Source: Actinophytocola algeriensis (lineage in GTDB: Bacteria > Actinomycetota > Actinomycetes > Mycobacteriales > Pseudonocardiaceae). From it: a stretch of DNA of 64,000 nucleotides. A program made the position numbers and the translations under genes. Positions 1-8,486 of this stretch are shown here, one piece after another; position 1 is the stretch's first letter, and each line of letters opens with the position of its first letter. The notes under the pieces are model-generated. The model did no database searches, was not told the DNA's origin, and saw only the letters and a list, made by a program, of their open reading frames with translations. The stretch is from the NCBI RefSeq assembly GCF_014203735.1, contig NZ_JACHJQ010000006.1:62001-126000 (forward strand). Direction: 5' to 3'.

Positions 1-286
1 CCGACCGGACCTCGTTCGCCGGGGCCGCGGCCGCGAGCCGGGGGCGGACCGCCCGCCACCGCCCGGCGCCCGCGGCCAGTGCCGCCTCGAACGTGAGGTC
101 CGGCCGCGCGTCGTGGCGCAGCTGGTCCACCACGAGCAGCGCGGTCGCCGGATCGCGCGCCGGCCCCGCCACGCCGAGCGCGGCGAGCAACCGCTCCGGG
201 CCGAGCCCCATCAGCAGCACACCGAGTTCGGTGTCCGGATCCTCGTCGACCGACGGAAGGGAGAACACGGTGTCGTACTCAGACAT
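1..286 (-). CDS. Hypothetical protein, N-terminal part (runs off left edge)
   Basis: The 95 codons in the window read leftward from ATG at 286 without a stop. The peptide starts MSEYDTVFSLPSVDEDPD, is rich in Leu, Ala, Asp and Arg, and has no signal peptide or membrane segment. Its start lies 8 bases inside the end of the flavin monooxygenase gene upstream, so it is the next gene of the same leftward operon and is probably translationally coupled. I do not recognise the family. The acidic N-terminus followed by a helical Ala/Leu-rich stretch suggests a small soluble cytoplasmic protein. The C-terminus is outside the window. Confidence 0.6.
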   Translation of the reverse strand, partial: MSEYDTVFSLPSVDEDPDTELGVLLMGLGPERLLAALGVAGPARDPATALLVVDQLRHDARPDLTFEAALAAGAGRWRAVRPRLAAAAPANEVRS

Positions 287-1580
287 GCGCGACCGACCTG
301 CTCCGCAGACCGGCGGCCACGCTCGTCGCGATGCGCGCGGTCGCCACCCGGTGGCCGTCGATGTTGCGCCCGGCCGGGCCGAGCACCATGCACGTGGCCG
401 CACCGGCCACGGACACCCCCGGCGCGGCGCGGAAGGCGAGCGTGCGCTCGTCGAGGTCCGGCCAGCCGTCGCGGGCCCCGACCAGCTGGTCGGGCAGCAG
501 GCCGTGACCGATCGACGGGACGGTGCCCAGCGCGAGCCACACGTGGTCACCGCGCACGGACGCACCGTCCGCGAGCACGACCGCGCCGTCCTCGACCGCC
601 TCGACCGCGGCGCCGCGGTGCACGGTCAGCCTGCCGTCGGCCTCCGCCTCGGTCAGCAGCGGGCGGAACTCGAACATCACCGACGCCCGCCGTTGCTGTC
701 CCATCAGGGCGAGCCGGTCCGCCCACGGCACGCCGTCGAAGCGGGCGCGGCCCTCGGCGCGGAAGAACGACGCGTTCACGTCCGAGCACTGGTACCGCTC
801 GGACTCCTCGCGCAGCACCCACGACACGCGGCCGCCGCGGGCGAGCGCGTTGTGGATGAGGTGCGCGGACGTCAGGCCCGCGCCGACGATGACCTCGTGC
901 CCGCCATCGGGCGGTGCGGGCTCGTCCCAGTACCCGACCGAGGCGGGCCGGTCTCCCGGCCACCACTCGCGGGGAGCGGCACGCCGCTCCTCGCCCTGGC
1001 ACAGCACGACGTGCCCGGCGGAGATCGTGAACTCCCGCCCGCCCGCGGTGCCGTGCACGGCCACGCGCTCCGGTCCGGGCACCAGTTCGCGGACCTCGCC
1101 GCGCACGAGCCCGTCCCGCAGTCCGTGCAGGACGGCGGTGTGGTCGCAGTAGGCCTCGAACACGTCGACCGGCACGACGGAACGGTGTCCCGCCTGGGAC
1201 ATCCGGACCTCGCGGCGCTCGACCTCGGTCAGGAGCGCCCAGTGCGTCCGCGCGAAGTCACGCAGTTCGCAGTCGCGGTACCCCTCGACGCCGGGGTGGT
1301 GTTCGTACGGAGAGCGCAGCACCCGCTGCCCTATCCGGTCTATGCGGTCCAGGAAGCGACCGGCGACGCGGCCGTCCCGGTCGACGACCACCACGTCGCG
1401 GACCCCGAGGTGCCACAGCGCCGCCACGACCGCGAGGCCCGCCGGACCGGCACCGACGACTACCACGTCGGCGGCGGGCGGCGGGGTCTCGCGCGCTGCC
1501 ACCGGGACGGCCGGGTAGTCCGGCCAGTCCCGGTGGCGTGGCGAGGTGAGCAGGTCGGGGTGTGGCAGGAACCTGGTCAC
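279..1580 (-). CDS. FAD/NAD(P)-dependent monooxygenase (FMO/N-hydroxylase-like)
   Basis: 433 residues from a GTG whose last two bases begin the TGA of the upstream gene (GTGA overlap). An FAD-binding Rossmann motif VVVGAGPAGLA lies near residue 40, with the acidic end of strand 2 (VVVDRD) after it. A second dinucleotide motif, VIVGAGLTSAH, appears mid-protein, and the C-terminal part carries a conserved-looking GRNIDGHRVA segment near the flavin. This two-dinucleotide layout is typical of flavin-containing monooxygenases and ornithine/lysine N-hydroxylases, which use NADPH and O2. The substrate cannot be read from sequence. It is the fourth gene of a leftward operon that also contains a GMC oxidoreductase, so it is probably a tailoring oxidase of the cluster. 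Confidence 0.8.
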   Translation of the reverse strand: MTRFLPHPDLLTSPRHRDWPDYPAVPVAARETPPPAADVVVVGAGPAGLAVVAALWHLGVRDVVVVDRDGRVAGRFLDRIDRIGQRVLRSPYEHHPGVEGYRDCELRDFARTHWALLTEVERREVRMSQAGHRSVVPVDVFEAYCDHTAVLHGLRDGLVRGEVRELVPGPERVAVHGTAGGREFTISAGHVVLCQGEERRAAPREWWPGDRPASVGYWDEPAPPDGGHEVIVGAGLTSAHLIHNALARGGRVSWVLREESERYQCSDVNASFFRAEGRARFDGVPWADRLALMGQQRRASVMFEFRPLLTEAEADGRLTVHRGAAVEAVEDGAVVLADGASVRGDHVWLALGTVPSIGHGLLPDQLVGARDGWPDLDERTLAFRAAPGVSVAGAATCMVLGPAGRNIDGHRVATARIATSVAAGLRSRSVAHV

Positions 1581-2125
1581 CCGATGACCGTGACGGGGAC
1601 GATCACCTCGATGGCAGGCCGCTGGGGCATGCCGTCGGTGACCATCTGCTGTAACAGCTCCTCGGACTTCTCGGCGCTGTCGGAGGAGACCGGGCTGTAC
1701 CTGGCGTGCGCGTACGCCGGCCGGTTGGCCTCGGTCTCGATCTCGAACACCTTCAGCACGGCCTCGCCCGGCCGGACCTCGCCGTCGAAGAACGTCAGCC
1801 TGCGCATGTCCGGGGTGAGGAAGGTCTTGCTGAACTGGCGGGACATCACCAGTGCTTCGCCGTCCTCCACGAAGTGCGTGTCCTCGTCCGTCGTCACCTG
1901 CATCGCGACCCACGTCCGGTCGGTGAGGTTGGTCTCGGACTTGATGATCTGCCACCGTCCCGGCGACGGCAGGTTGATGGACACCGACACGTCGTAGTCG
2001 ACGGCATCGATGGCCCCCGAGATCATCAGTACCCGGCGCCGCACGTCGGCGACCCCCGCCATCTGGATGTCCCGAGCGCGAACCCGCCCCGCGACGTCCA
2101 ACCCTGGAACCTCGAGCGACGACAT
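1577..2125 (-). CDS. Hypothetical protein in oxidoreductase operon
   Basis: 182 residues. I chose ATG 2125 because a perfect GGAGGT lies 8 bases upstream; an in-frame ATG 21 bases further out (2146) has no comparable site. The protein is soluble with mixed alpha/beta character. Its middle alternates charged beta-like stretches (WQIIKSETNLTDRTW, THFVEDGEALVM), and it ends IEVIVPVTVIG. There is no signal peptide, membrane segment or cofactor motif. It lies between the GMC oxidoreductase and the flavin monooxygenase and overlaps the latter by 4 bases, so the two are probably made together. I do not recognise the family. A binding or scaffold role for a neighbouring enzyme would be a guess. Confidence 0.7.
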   Translation of the reverse strand: MSSLEVPGLDVAGRVRARDIQMAGVADVRRRVLMISGAIDAVDYDVSVSINLPSPGRWQIIKSETNLTDRTWVAMQVTTDEDTHFVEDGEALVMSRQFSKTFLTPDMRRLTFFDGEVRPGEAVLKVFEIETEANRPAYAHARYSPVSSDSAEKSEELLQQMVTDGMPQRPAIEVIVPVTVIG

Positions 2126-2251
2126 GTACACAGACCTCCAAGACACCTGGCGGGTGGAACCCGGCGGATGTGTTCCGCGTAGTCAGCGTCGCACACCCGC
2201 ACGGGCCCACTCAATACTCCGATCTGTCTACAAAGGACTAATCCGGGCGGT

Positions 2252-3886
2252 TTACGCTGCTGAGCCGGTTGCGGGCCGGGTGGCGGCGGCCGTCGGGAGC
2301 GGGGCGCCGTAGGTCACGTCGACACCGCGGTCGCGCGCCGCCTCGATGATCCCCGGGATCGCCCTTTCCGCCAGGGCGGCGATCGTGAGCGCCGGGTTCA
2401 CGGTCAGCGCGCTCGGCACGGCGGAACCGTCCGTGACGAAGATGCCGGGGTGGCCGCGCAGCTCGTGGCGGTCGTCGAGTGCGGACGTCGCCGGGTCGTC
2501 ACCGATCCGGCAGGACGACAACGGGTGCACTGTGTACGCGCCCACCAGGTCGTTCGTCCACGGCGCCAGGGTGGCGAGGCCGTCCTTCTCGAGGATCTCC
2601 TTCGCCGCGGCGTCGGCCTCCGCCCAGCCACGCAGCGTGTTCGGCGTCGGGTCGTACTTCAGCGGTCCCGTGCCGAGCATCTGCTGGGAGATGCGGTAGG
2701 AGTTGCCGGTGGGCGGCGGCGGGCCGAAGACGCCCTCGTTGTCGTCCTCGGTCATGAGGAAGATCGTGAGCCACGACTTCCACTTCTTGAGCATCTCTTT
2801 CTTCTCTTTGCCGAACCAGGTGGCGCTGGTCTTGCCGGGCACCTGGGCGAGGATCGTGCCCAGCCCGGGCGGGAAGTAGAGCTGCTCCATGGAGAAGCGG
2901 GAGTACTCGGGCTTGTCGCCGTCGACGTTGTCCCAGCAGGCGACGACCGGGCCCTTGCCGATCTGGTTGGCCTCGTAGACCGCCCCGTTGGGCCTGCGCA
3001 GACCGAGCACCTCGGCGACGCGGTCCTCGTTGATGATCGCGGTGTTGAGGCGCTCGCCGTTGCCGGAGAAGTAGCGGCCGACACCGTGCGGCATCTTGCC
3101 GAGGGTGTCCTCGGAGCGCTGCAGGATCACCGGGGTGGCGGCGGAACCCGCGGCCAGGATGACGATCTTCGCCTCGATGACGCCGTTCCCGGTGGCGACC
3201 CGGTAGTCGACCTCGTCGATGTTGTTGTAGTGGACGCGGTAGCCGCCGTCATCGGTGCGCGTGATCTTCTGGACCTCGTGCAGCGGGCGGATCTCCGTGC
3301 CGTGCGCGAGGGCCGCGGGCAGGTAGTTCAGGAGCATCGACCGCTTCGCGTCGAACCGGCAGCCGGCCATCATCCAGTTGCAGTTGGTGCATTTGGCGGT
3401 GTCGATGCCGACGGGCACCGGATTGGCGGTGTGGCCCGAATGGTGGCACGCCGCCGCCCACAGGCCGCCCGCGTAGCTGATGTCGTTCCAGTCCTGCTGG
3501 CTCACCGGCAGGACCTCGGACACCCGGTCGTACCAGGGGTCCAGTGAGTCGCGGGTGATCGCCGCAGGCCAGATGCGGCGGCCGATCGAGCCCTGCTTCT
3601 CGAAGACGTACCGGGGTGCGCGGGGCAGCGCGGCGAAGTACACGACGCTGCCGCCGCCAACGCAGTTCCCGCCGAGGACGCTCATGCCGTCCCCGGCGAC
3701 GAAGTCGAACACCCGTGTGTAGGACTTGCCGAGGAGGTAGTCGTGGTCGAAGTCCTTGCCCTCCAACCAGGGTCCGCGTTCCAGAACGGTGACCTTCGCG
3801 CCGCCCGCGGCGAGGTGGTATGCCGCGATGGACCCGCCGAACCCGCTGCCGACGACCAGGACGTCGGTCTTCTCAACGGCACTCAT
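2252..3886 (-). CDS. GMC-family FAD oxidoreductase (cholesterol-oxidase type)
   Basis: 544 residues from ATG 3886, preceded by GAGGGG; the in-frame ATG at 3901 lacks a ribosome site. The N-terminal FAD motif VLVVGSGFGGSIAAYHL and the GGNCVGGGS segment are typical of glucose-methanol-choline oxidoreductases. The C-terminal part has HPLSSCRIGDD and VTDGSAVPSALTVNPALTI, the usual GMC active-site and FAD-contact block. These enzymes oxidise alcohols to carbonyls in the cytoplasm. A Cys-rich CTNCNWMMAGC segment near residue 170 is notable and could bind a metal or cluster. Enediyne clusters encode an FAD oxidoreductase called E9, and this gene plus its small upstream partner recalls the E8/E9 pair. 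That assignment is from memory, not a search. Confidence 0.85.
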   Translation of the reverse strand: MSAVEKTDVLVVGSGFGGSIAAYHLAAGGAKVTVLERGPWLEGKDFDHDYLLGKSYTRVFDFVAGDGMSVLGGNCVGGGSVVYFAALPRAPRYVFEKQGSIGRRIWPAAITRDSLDPWYDRVSEVLPVSQQDWNDISYAGGLWAAACHHSGHTANPVPVGIDTAKCTNCNWMMAGCRFDAKRSMLLNYLPAALAHGTEIRPLHEVQKITRTDDGGYRVHYNNIDEVDYRVATGNGVIEAKIVILAAGSAATPVILQRSEDTLGKMPHGVGRYFSGNGERLNTAIINEDRVAEVLGLRRPNGAVYEANQIGKGPVVACWDNVDGDKPEYSRFSMEQLYFPPGLGTILAQVPGKTSATWFGKEKKEMLKKWKSWLTIFLMTEDDNEGVFGPPPPTGNSYRISQQMLGTGPLKYDPTPNTLRGWAEADAAAKEILEKDGLATLAPWTNDLVGAYTVHPLSSCRIGDDPATSALDDRHELRGHPGIFVTDGSAVPSALTVNPALTIAALAERAIPGIIEAARDRGVDVTYGAPLPTAAATRPATGSAA

Positions 3887-3944
3887 GACTGCCCCTCGCA
3901 AGCTCCGGCCGGTCCCGGTGTCGATGATTCGCTCGCAAGCTCGC

Positions 3945-4514
3945 TCATGCCGGACTCCCGGATTCCGTGGTGTTGGGGTGCCGCTTGGCCAGCTCCTGGC
4001 CGTAGCTGTAGTCGGGGAACCGCCACAACCCGTCCTCGTCGGGCTTCGCGAAGCCCATCTGGATCAGGCCCGGGTGGCCGTTCTCCAGCGCCTCACCGGT
4101 GCTGAGGTGCGCGGCGGAGTCGAAGGCCATGTTGGTGAACATCGCGAGCAGGACCCAGCCGCTCTTCTCCGGGTGACCAGGGGAGGTCAGCCGGGCGATC
4201 AGCTCGACGCGGTCGTCGTAGTCCAGTGCGACGAACGGCGGCACGTCGTCGTCGAGGGTGAGCCCCTTCTCCTCCGCGTAGGCGACCGCGTGCCCGTTGA
4301 GGGCCTGCGCCAGCGGACCGAGGCCTGCGGTGATGCCGGTCGCGGGGTCGTTCAGCAGTTCCAGCGCACCCGCCTCGACCGCGCCGGGGTCATCGCACAC
4401 GCCGGCGATCGCACGATCGTCCGGGTGGCGCTTGACACCGGGGAGGATCGTGTCCGCGAATGCTTCCAAGGTGCTTGTCTCGACCTGATCGTCGAATTCG
4501 GCGCCTACTCCCAC
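3945..4514 (-). CDS. Gluconate 2-dehydrogenase subunit 3-like partner of GMC oxidoreductase
   Basis: 189 residues from GTG 4514, with AGGAGGA 4 bases upstream. It begins with a helix containing LEAFADTILPG, the signature opening of the small-subunit family that accompanies GMC-type dehydrogenases, and ends with a W-rich segment (GLWRFPDYSYG). No twin-arginine signal is present, unlike periplasmic gluconate dehydrogenase subunit 3, so it should stay in the cytoplasm. It is the first gene of the leftward operon and lies 58 bases before the GMC gene. The likely role is to stabilise or assist that enzyme. The first-gene position puts its promoter in the 4515-4812 gap shared with the divergent AraC gene. 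Confidence 0.75.
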   Translation of the reverse strand: MGVGAEFDDQVETSTLEAFADTILPGVKRHPDDRAIAGVCDDPGAVEAGALELLNDPATGITAGLGPLAQALNGHAVAYAEEKGLTLDDDVPPFVALDYDDRVELIARLTSPGHPEKSGWVLLAMFTNMAFDSAAHLSTGEALENGHPGLIQMGFAKPDEDGLWRFPDYSYGQELAKRHPNTTESGSPA

Positions 4515-4812
4515 GACTCCTCCTGTCGATGCCGCATACCGGATTGACGGCAGTTCCGGAAACGTGCCGGCTCTCGCTCAATTCTGGGCGCACGTGTTCG
4601 GCCGCCGCATCTCCCTCCGTGCCACCCGGTCCGCAGACCCCTGCCGTACCTGCGACATCAAGGCTTCCTTGAGCCATCGTCGCGCGGTCTTGAATCGCTG
4701 ATGGTCCGAACGTCGAGCCAGCGGCGACCATGGTTGCCAGCAAATTTCTACCACCCTAACGTCAATTTCATCAAACAACGCGAACGCACATATACCTGAT
4801 CGGTGCCAGCTA
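4515..4812. other. Divergent intergenic region between oxidoreductase operon and AraC gene
   Basis: 298 bases with an AT-richer part around 4735-4800 just before the AraC start. It must hold the promoters of both divergent units. I see no clear -35/-10 pair and no strong inverted repeat. Autoregulation by the AraC protein from this gap would be typical of the family, but that is inference. Confidence 0.4.
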
Positions 4813-5616
4813 ATGGACGAACTCATCCTGAAAGCGGTCGAGCGCGTGATCCGCGCGATGCAGAACAATTTAGGAGAACCGATCACCATCGACGACATGG
4901 CACGTACCGCCATGTTCAGCAAGTTCCACTTCTCGCGCATGTTCCAGCGGGTGACCGGCATCTCGCCGGGCCGGTTCCTGTCCGCACTGCGCCTGCAGGA
5001 AGCCAAGCGGCTGCTCCTGACGAGCTCGCTGACGGTGGCCGACATCAGCCACCTGGTCGGTTACAACAGCATCGGTACCTTCAGCTCCCGGTTCCGCATG
5101 AGCGTCGGCATCTCCCCGACCTCCTACCGGCAGTTCGAGGGTTACGTGCCCCCGCTGGCCGAACACCAGTCGCCGGGATGGCACCGGCACGGCGACGGCA
5201 CGGAGGTGCGCGGCCAGGTGCACCAGCAGCTGTCCGCCTCCCCCGTCGCCCCCGGGCACGTCGTCGTCGGGGTCTTCGGGGACCGCATCGCCCAGGGCAT
5301 GCCGGTCCGGCACGCGACCCTCTCCTCACCAGGCGAGTTCGTCCTGCCCGGGGTGCCGGACGGCACCTGGTACCTGCTCGCGCAGTCGGTGGCGGTCGGT
5401 ACCGACGAGCACACGGGACGGGACGAGGTGTACGTCGCGGCGCTCGGCCCGCTCACGGTGTCCGCGGGCATGCCTGCCCAGCCCGTCGACCTGTGGTTGC
5501 GGCCCCGGCGGATCTTCGACCCGCCCGCACTGCTGGCACAACTCGACGAGTCCATGTGGACCGCACGGGCCCGGGTTCCCGGCGGGGCTGAGGAAGCCGC
5601 CCTGCCGGGAGCCTGA
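4813..5616 (+). CDS. AraC/XylS-family transcriptional regulator
   Basis: 267 residues. The DNA-binding domain is N-terminal (residues about 1-105): two helix-turn-helix units, the second ending in the family signature GYNSIGTFSSRFRMSVGISPTSYRQ. The remaining 160 residues form a C-terminal domain of beta-rich character with no recognised ligand motif. This order, HTH first, is the reverse of AraC itself but common among actinobacterial members. It is transcribed away from the GMC operon and ends at a strong hairpin shared with the convergent DUF1702 gene. C-1027-type enediyne clusters also carry an AraC-type regulator (SgcR2). It is a probable pathway regulator. Confidence 0.9.
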   Translation: MDELILKAVERVIRAMQNNLGEPITIDDMARTAMFSKFHFSRMFQRVTGISPGRFLSALRLQEAKRLLLTSSLTVADISHLVGYNSIGTFSSRFRMSVGISPTSYRQFEGYVPPLAEHQSPGWHRHGDGTEVRGQVHQQLSASPVAPGHVVVGVFGDRIAQGMPVRHATLSSPGEFVLPGVPDGTWYLLAQSVAVGTDEHTGRDEVYVAALGPLTVSAGMPAQPVDLWLRPRRIFDPPALLAQLDESMWTARARVPGGAEEAALPGA

Positions 5617-5653
5617 CCAGGTGGGACAACCGAACAAACCGAAGAGACACGAG

Positions 5654-5688
5654 AAGCTCCGCCCGGAGAGTCACCGGGCGGAGCTTTT
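5654..5688. terminator. Bidirectional hairpin terminator
   Basis: Arms of 13 bases (AAGCTCCGCCCGG and its complement) enclose a 7-base loop and are followed by TTTT on the + strand. It lies between the convergent AraC and DUF1702 genes and can terminate both. Confidence 0.8.
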
Positions 5689-5784
5689 CGTTGTCCCGCG
5701 GTGCGCGGTTGTCACGCTGTGCGATGTCGTCCACGTGCGTCCGTGCCGGACGGGAGGACCTGTTCCCCGTCCGGCAGGGACGTC

Positions 5785-6789
5785 TCAGGCCGCTTCGGCC
5801 GCGGCCGAGCCCCGCAGCTGCTGGCGGATCCGCTCGCGCCACAGCTCGTAGGCCGGCGGGTCCGACGGACGCGTGGACTCACCCAGCTCGTTCGCGGTGG
5901 ACGCCGCGAGCAGCACCGCGTCCTCGACCGAGCGCGACGCGAGCACCTCGACGCCGAGCCTGCTGTGCTCCGGCAGGTGCCCCGCGGCAAGTCGCGCGGT
6001 CCCGGCGAACACCGCGCCGAGCGCGACCTCGTCGGCGTGCTCCCCGGCCGCCGCCGACAGCTCCGCGAGTCCCTCGGCCGAGGAGCCACCCGCGAACGTC
6101 GCGGCCAGGCCGACACCGCTCCACAGGTCGGCCCGCCGCTCCGGGGCGAAGGCGTGCACCGCCGCCGTGACCAACGCAGGCCGCGCACCGTGGATGAACC
6201 ACAGCGCACGCCCGAGGCCCTGGTCCGCCGCACGGGGGAAGTAGTCGGCCCGGCCCGCCCACGGGTAGGGCTTGAACGGCCGCTGCTCGTCGACCACCTT
6301 CTTCGTGTGGAAGTAGGCCTTGTCGAAGCCGTACCCGTCGACGGCGAGCCAGCTCATCGTCGGGAAGAACGGCACGCCATCGAGGTCGGGCATGATGTTG
6401 CGCCACAACACCCTCGGCAGCCGCGCCATCGCGAACCCGATGCCGATGTAGGTGAGGAAGATGTGCGGCAGGCCGGGACCCTCCAGCAGCTGCTTGGTCC
6501 GGGTGCCCCGCCCGCCCGCCATCGCGTCGCGCACCGCGTACGCCATCGCCGCGCCCTCGTAGGCGAAACCGCGCAGCTCCGGCGCGACCGTCGCCAGCCT
6601 GCGCTCGACGTCCCACATCGCGCCGTGCTCGATCCCCCATTCGAAGCCGCAGATCACCGACTGCGGGATCGACTCGAGGTGCTCGGCAGCAGGCGTGCCC
6701 GCGGCGGGGAAGCCCCGTTCGGCGAACGTCACCGCGCGCAGCTTCGGTGTCAGCACCAGTCGCCGCAGCGTACCCAGGATCGGGGGCAT
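5785..6789 (-). CDS. DUF1702 family protein (enediyne E3/UnbL-like)
   Basis: 334 residues from ATG 6789 with GGAGGACC upstream. Conserved-looking blocks include GIEHGAMWDVERRLA, GFAYEGAAMAYAVRD, GPGLPHIFLTYIGIGFAMARLPR and VDGYGFDKAYFHTKK, with ALWFIHGARP later. The layout, the length of about 330 residues and the many aromatic/His segments match DUF1702. This family is known almost entirely from enediyne and related polyketide clusters, where a copy sits beside the PKS as E3/UnbL; the function is unknown but it is needed for or associated with core formation. Here it is next to a SARP regulator and an E10-like thioesterase, and no PKS is present. The family call is by recognition, not by search. 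Confidence 0.8.
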   Translation of the reverse strand: MPPILGTLRRLVLTPKLRAVTFAERGFPAAGTPAAEHLESIPQSVICGFEWGIEHGAMWDVERRLATVAPELRGFAYEGAAMAYAVRDAMAGGRGTRTKQLLEGPGLPHIFLTYIGIGFAMARLPRVLWRNIMPDLDGVPFFPTMSWLAVDGYGFDKAYFHTKKVVDEQRPFKPYPWAGRADYFPRAADQGLGRALWFIHGARPALVTAAVHAFAPERRADLWSGVGLAATFAGGSSAEGLAELSAAAGEHADEVALGAVFAGTARLAAGHLPEHSRLGVEVLASRSVEDAVLLAASTANELGESTRPSDPPAYELWRERIRQQLRGSAAAEAA

Positions 6790-6853
6790 GTCGGTCCTCC
6801 AGTTCGTTCTCGGTCACACCACGGCCGCGTGCGGCGGGCCCGTGGTGCACACG

Positions 6854-7672
6854 TCATCGCGCGACGGCGTGGGGAACCCATTTGTTCATCACGAAACCCG
6901 GGTCGTCGATGCTCGCGTCGCCCGTGAGCACCGCCTGGTGCACCTTGCGCAGTCGCGGCGACGGCGCCACCCCGAACTGTTCGCGCAGCGTCGTCCACAC
7001 CGCGTGGTAGACCTCGAGGGCCTGCCCGGGCCGGCCGCACCGGTAGAGCGCGAGCATGAACTGCGCGTGGAAGTTCTCCATGTGCGGGTGCCGCGCGCAC
7101 AGCGCGGCCAGCTCGCCGAGCAGCTGGTGGTGCCTGCCGAGGAACAGGTCGGCGTCGATGCGCAGCGTGAGGTCGGTCAGCCTGCTCTCGTGCAGCCGCG
7201 TCGACTCGATCTCCAGCTGCGGCCCCGTGGCGACGTCCACGAGCAACGGTCCACGCCAGACCGACAGCGCTTCCCGCAGCAGCCGTTCGGCTGCCACGTA
7301 GTCGCCCGCCGCGCCTGCCGCCCGGCCCGCCGCGGCTTTCCGCGCGTACCAGTTGGCGTCGAGCGCCTCGTCGTCGAACCGCAACAGATAGCCGGTGTGC
7401 CTGGTCTCGAGGACCTTCCGCGCCTCCGCGGCCGGCACCGCGCCCGCGATGCACTTCCGCAGCTGCATCACGTAGGTGTGCAGTGTGCTGTGGGCAGTGC
7501 GGGGCACCTTGTCGGACCACAGCTCTTCGATGAGCGCCGCGGCCGTGACCACCCTGCCGACGTTCAGCGCGAGCACCGCCAGCAACTGGCGTGGCTTGCT
7601 CGCCGATGGCACGATGGACACACCGTCGATGGTGGCTTCGAACGGGCCCAGCACGTTGATTTCAGGTCGCAT
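6854..7672 (-). CDS. SARP-family pathway activator
   Basis: 272 residues. Residues 1-95 form an OmpR-like winged helix (LGPFEATIDG, SKPRQLLAVLALNVGRVV, LIEELWSDKVPRTAHSTLHTYVMQLRKCI). Residues about 100-250 form the bacterial transcriptional activation domain (BTAD) with LYRCGRPGQALEVYHAVWTTLREQFGVAPSPRL. At this length it is a small SARP without an ATPase domain, the type that switches on antibiotic clusters by binding heptameric direct repeats. It is 64 bases upstream of the DUF1702 gene in the same direction and divergent from the thioesterase operon, so the 7673-8012 gap is the most likely target. It is probably the main activator of this region. Confidence 0.92.
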   Translation of the reverse strand: MRPEINVLGPFEATIDGVSIVPSASKPRQLLAVLALNVGRVVTAAALIEELWSDKVPRTAHSTLHTYVMQLRKCIAGAVPAAEARKVLETRHTGYLLRFDDEALDANWYARKAAAGRAAGAAGDYVAAERLLREALSVWRGPLLVDVATGPQLEIESTRLHESRLTDLTLRIDADLFLGRHHQLLGELAALCARHPHMENFHAQFMLALYRCGRPGQALEVYHAVWTTLREQFGVAPSPRLRKVHQAVLTGDASIDDPGFVMNKWVPHAVAR

Positions 7673-8012
7673 GATCTGCTCATTTCACCGGTCCGCCAGA
7701 TCGCAGCGTAAGCCCGCCGGGCGCGGCGGCGAATATCCTGAAATGCGGCTGATGCCCTGCGGCGGCCCATTTCCCGGCCGAAGCGCAGTTTCGGAGTCGT
7801 GGCCAGTGTGACCAGCGGATCGGCTACCGCACATGGAGAGTAGCTTCGTTCGCTCACCGCATTGCAAGCTGGAGTCCGTCAGTCGGCTGGGACATCATCA
7901 CCCGTGATCTCCCCCAGCCTGTTTCTGCCCGACCGCTAGGCGGTGAACGTGAGCGACGAGCGGGTTGACAACTCCGGCGCCCCCGGGCTTCTGACCGAAT
8001 GGGAGAGCTGAC
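7673..8012. promoter_or_regulatory. Divergent promoter region, SARP gene versus thioesterase operon
   Basis: 340 bases without a gene. It separates the leftward SARP gene from the rightward thioesterase gene and must hold both promoters. I see no convincing heptamer direct repeats and no long palindrome. A GGGAGAG ribosome site precedes the thioesterase ATG. Confidence 0.4.
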
Positions 8013-8486
8013 ATGGCGGCGTACTTCGAGTTCCGCCACACCGTTGGGTTCGAGGACACCAACGTCGCCGGCAACGTCTACTTCGTGAACTACCTGCGCT
8101 GGCAGGGACACTGCCGGGAGAAGTTCCTCACGCAGGAGGCGCCCGAGGTGCTGTCCGAGATCATGGAAGATGACCTGAAGCTGTTCACGCTCAAGGCGGA
8201 CTGCGACTTCTTCGCGGAGATCACGGCTTTCGACCAGCTGAGCGTACGCATGCGACTCGAGGAACTGACCCAGACGCAGATCCAGTTCAGCTTCGACTAC
8301 GTGCGGCTGGTCGACGATCAGGAGAGTCTCGTGGCCCGAGGAAGTCAGCGAATCGCCTGTATGCGCGGCCCGAACAACAACACGGTGCCGGCGCGGGTCC
8401 CCGTCGCGCTGCGCGAGGCTCTCGAGCCGTACGCGATGGCACCGGAGAACGCCGGGCGGCGCCTGGGTGCCGGGGAGTCCCGGTGA
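8013..8486 (+). CDS. Enediyne-type hotdog thioesterase (E10-like)
   Basis: 157 residues. The N-terminal block GFEDTNVAGNVYFVNYLRWQGHCRE (residues 12-36) is the active-site segment of the 4-hydroxybenzoyl-CoA-thioesterase-like hotdog proteins found with enediyne PKSs (SgcE10, CalE7, DynE7). Those enzymes release the polyene from the PKS acyl carrier domain and lack a carboxylate nucleophile, relying on Asn, Tyr and Arg side chains; N17, Y27 and R35 are present here. Later parts (FSFDYVRLVDD, LVARGSQRIACM) also fit. The gene starts a rightward operon and overlaps the flavin reductase by 4 bases. In known clusters this gene follows the PKS directly, whereas here it stands without one, which is odd. 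Confidence 0.88.
   Translation: MAAYFEFRHTVGFEDTNVAGNVYFVNYLRWQGHCREKFLTQEAPEVLSEIMEDDLKLFTLKADCDFFAEITAFDQLSVRMRLEELTQTQIQFSFDYVRLVDDQESLVARGSQRIACMRGPNNNTVPARVPVALREALEPYAMAPENAGRRLGAGESR

Noticed and set aside
93-1997. 634-residue + strand open frame at the left edge
   Set aside because: It is opposite the flavin monooxygenase and its small neighbour, which have dinucleotide motifs and ribosome sites; the + frame peptide is Arg/His/Pro-rich noise.
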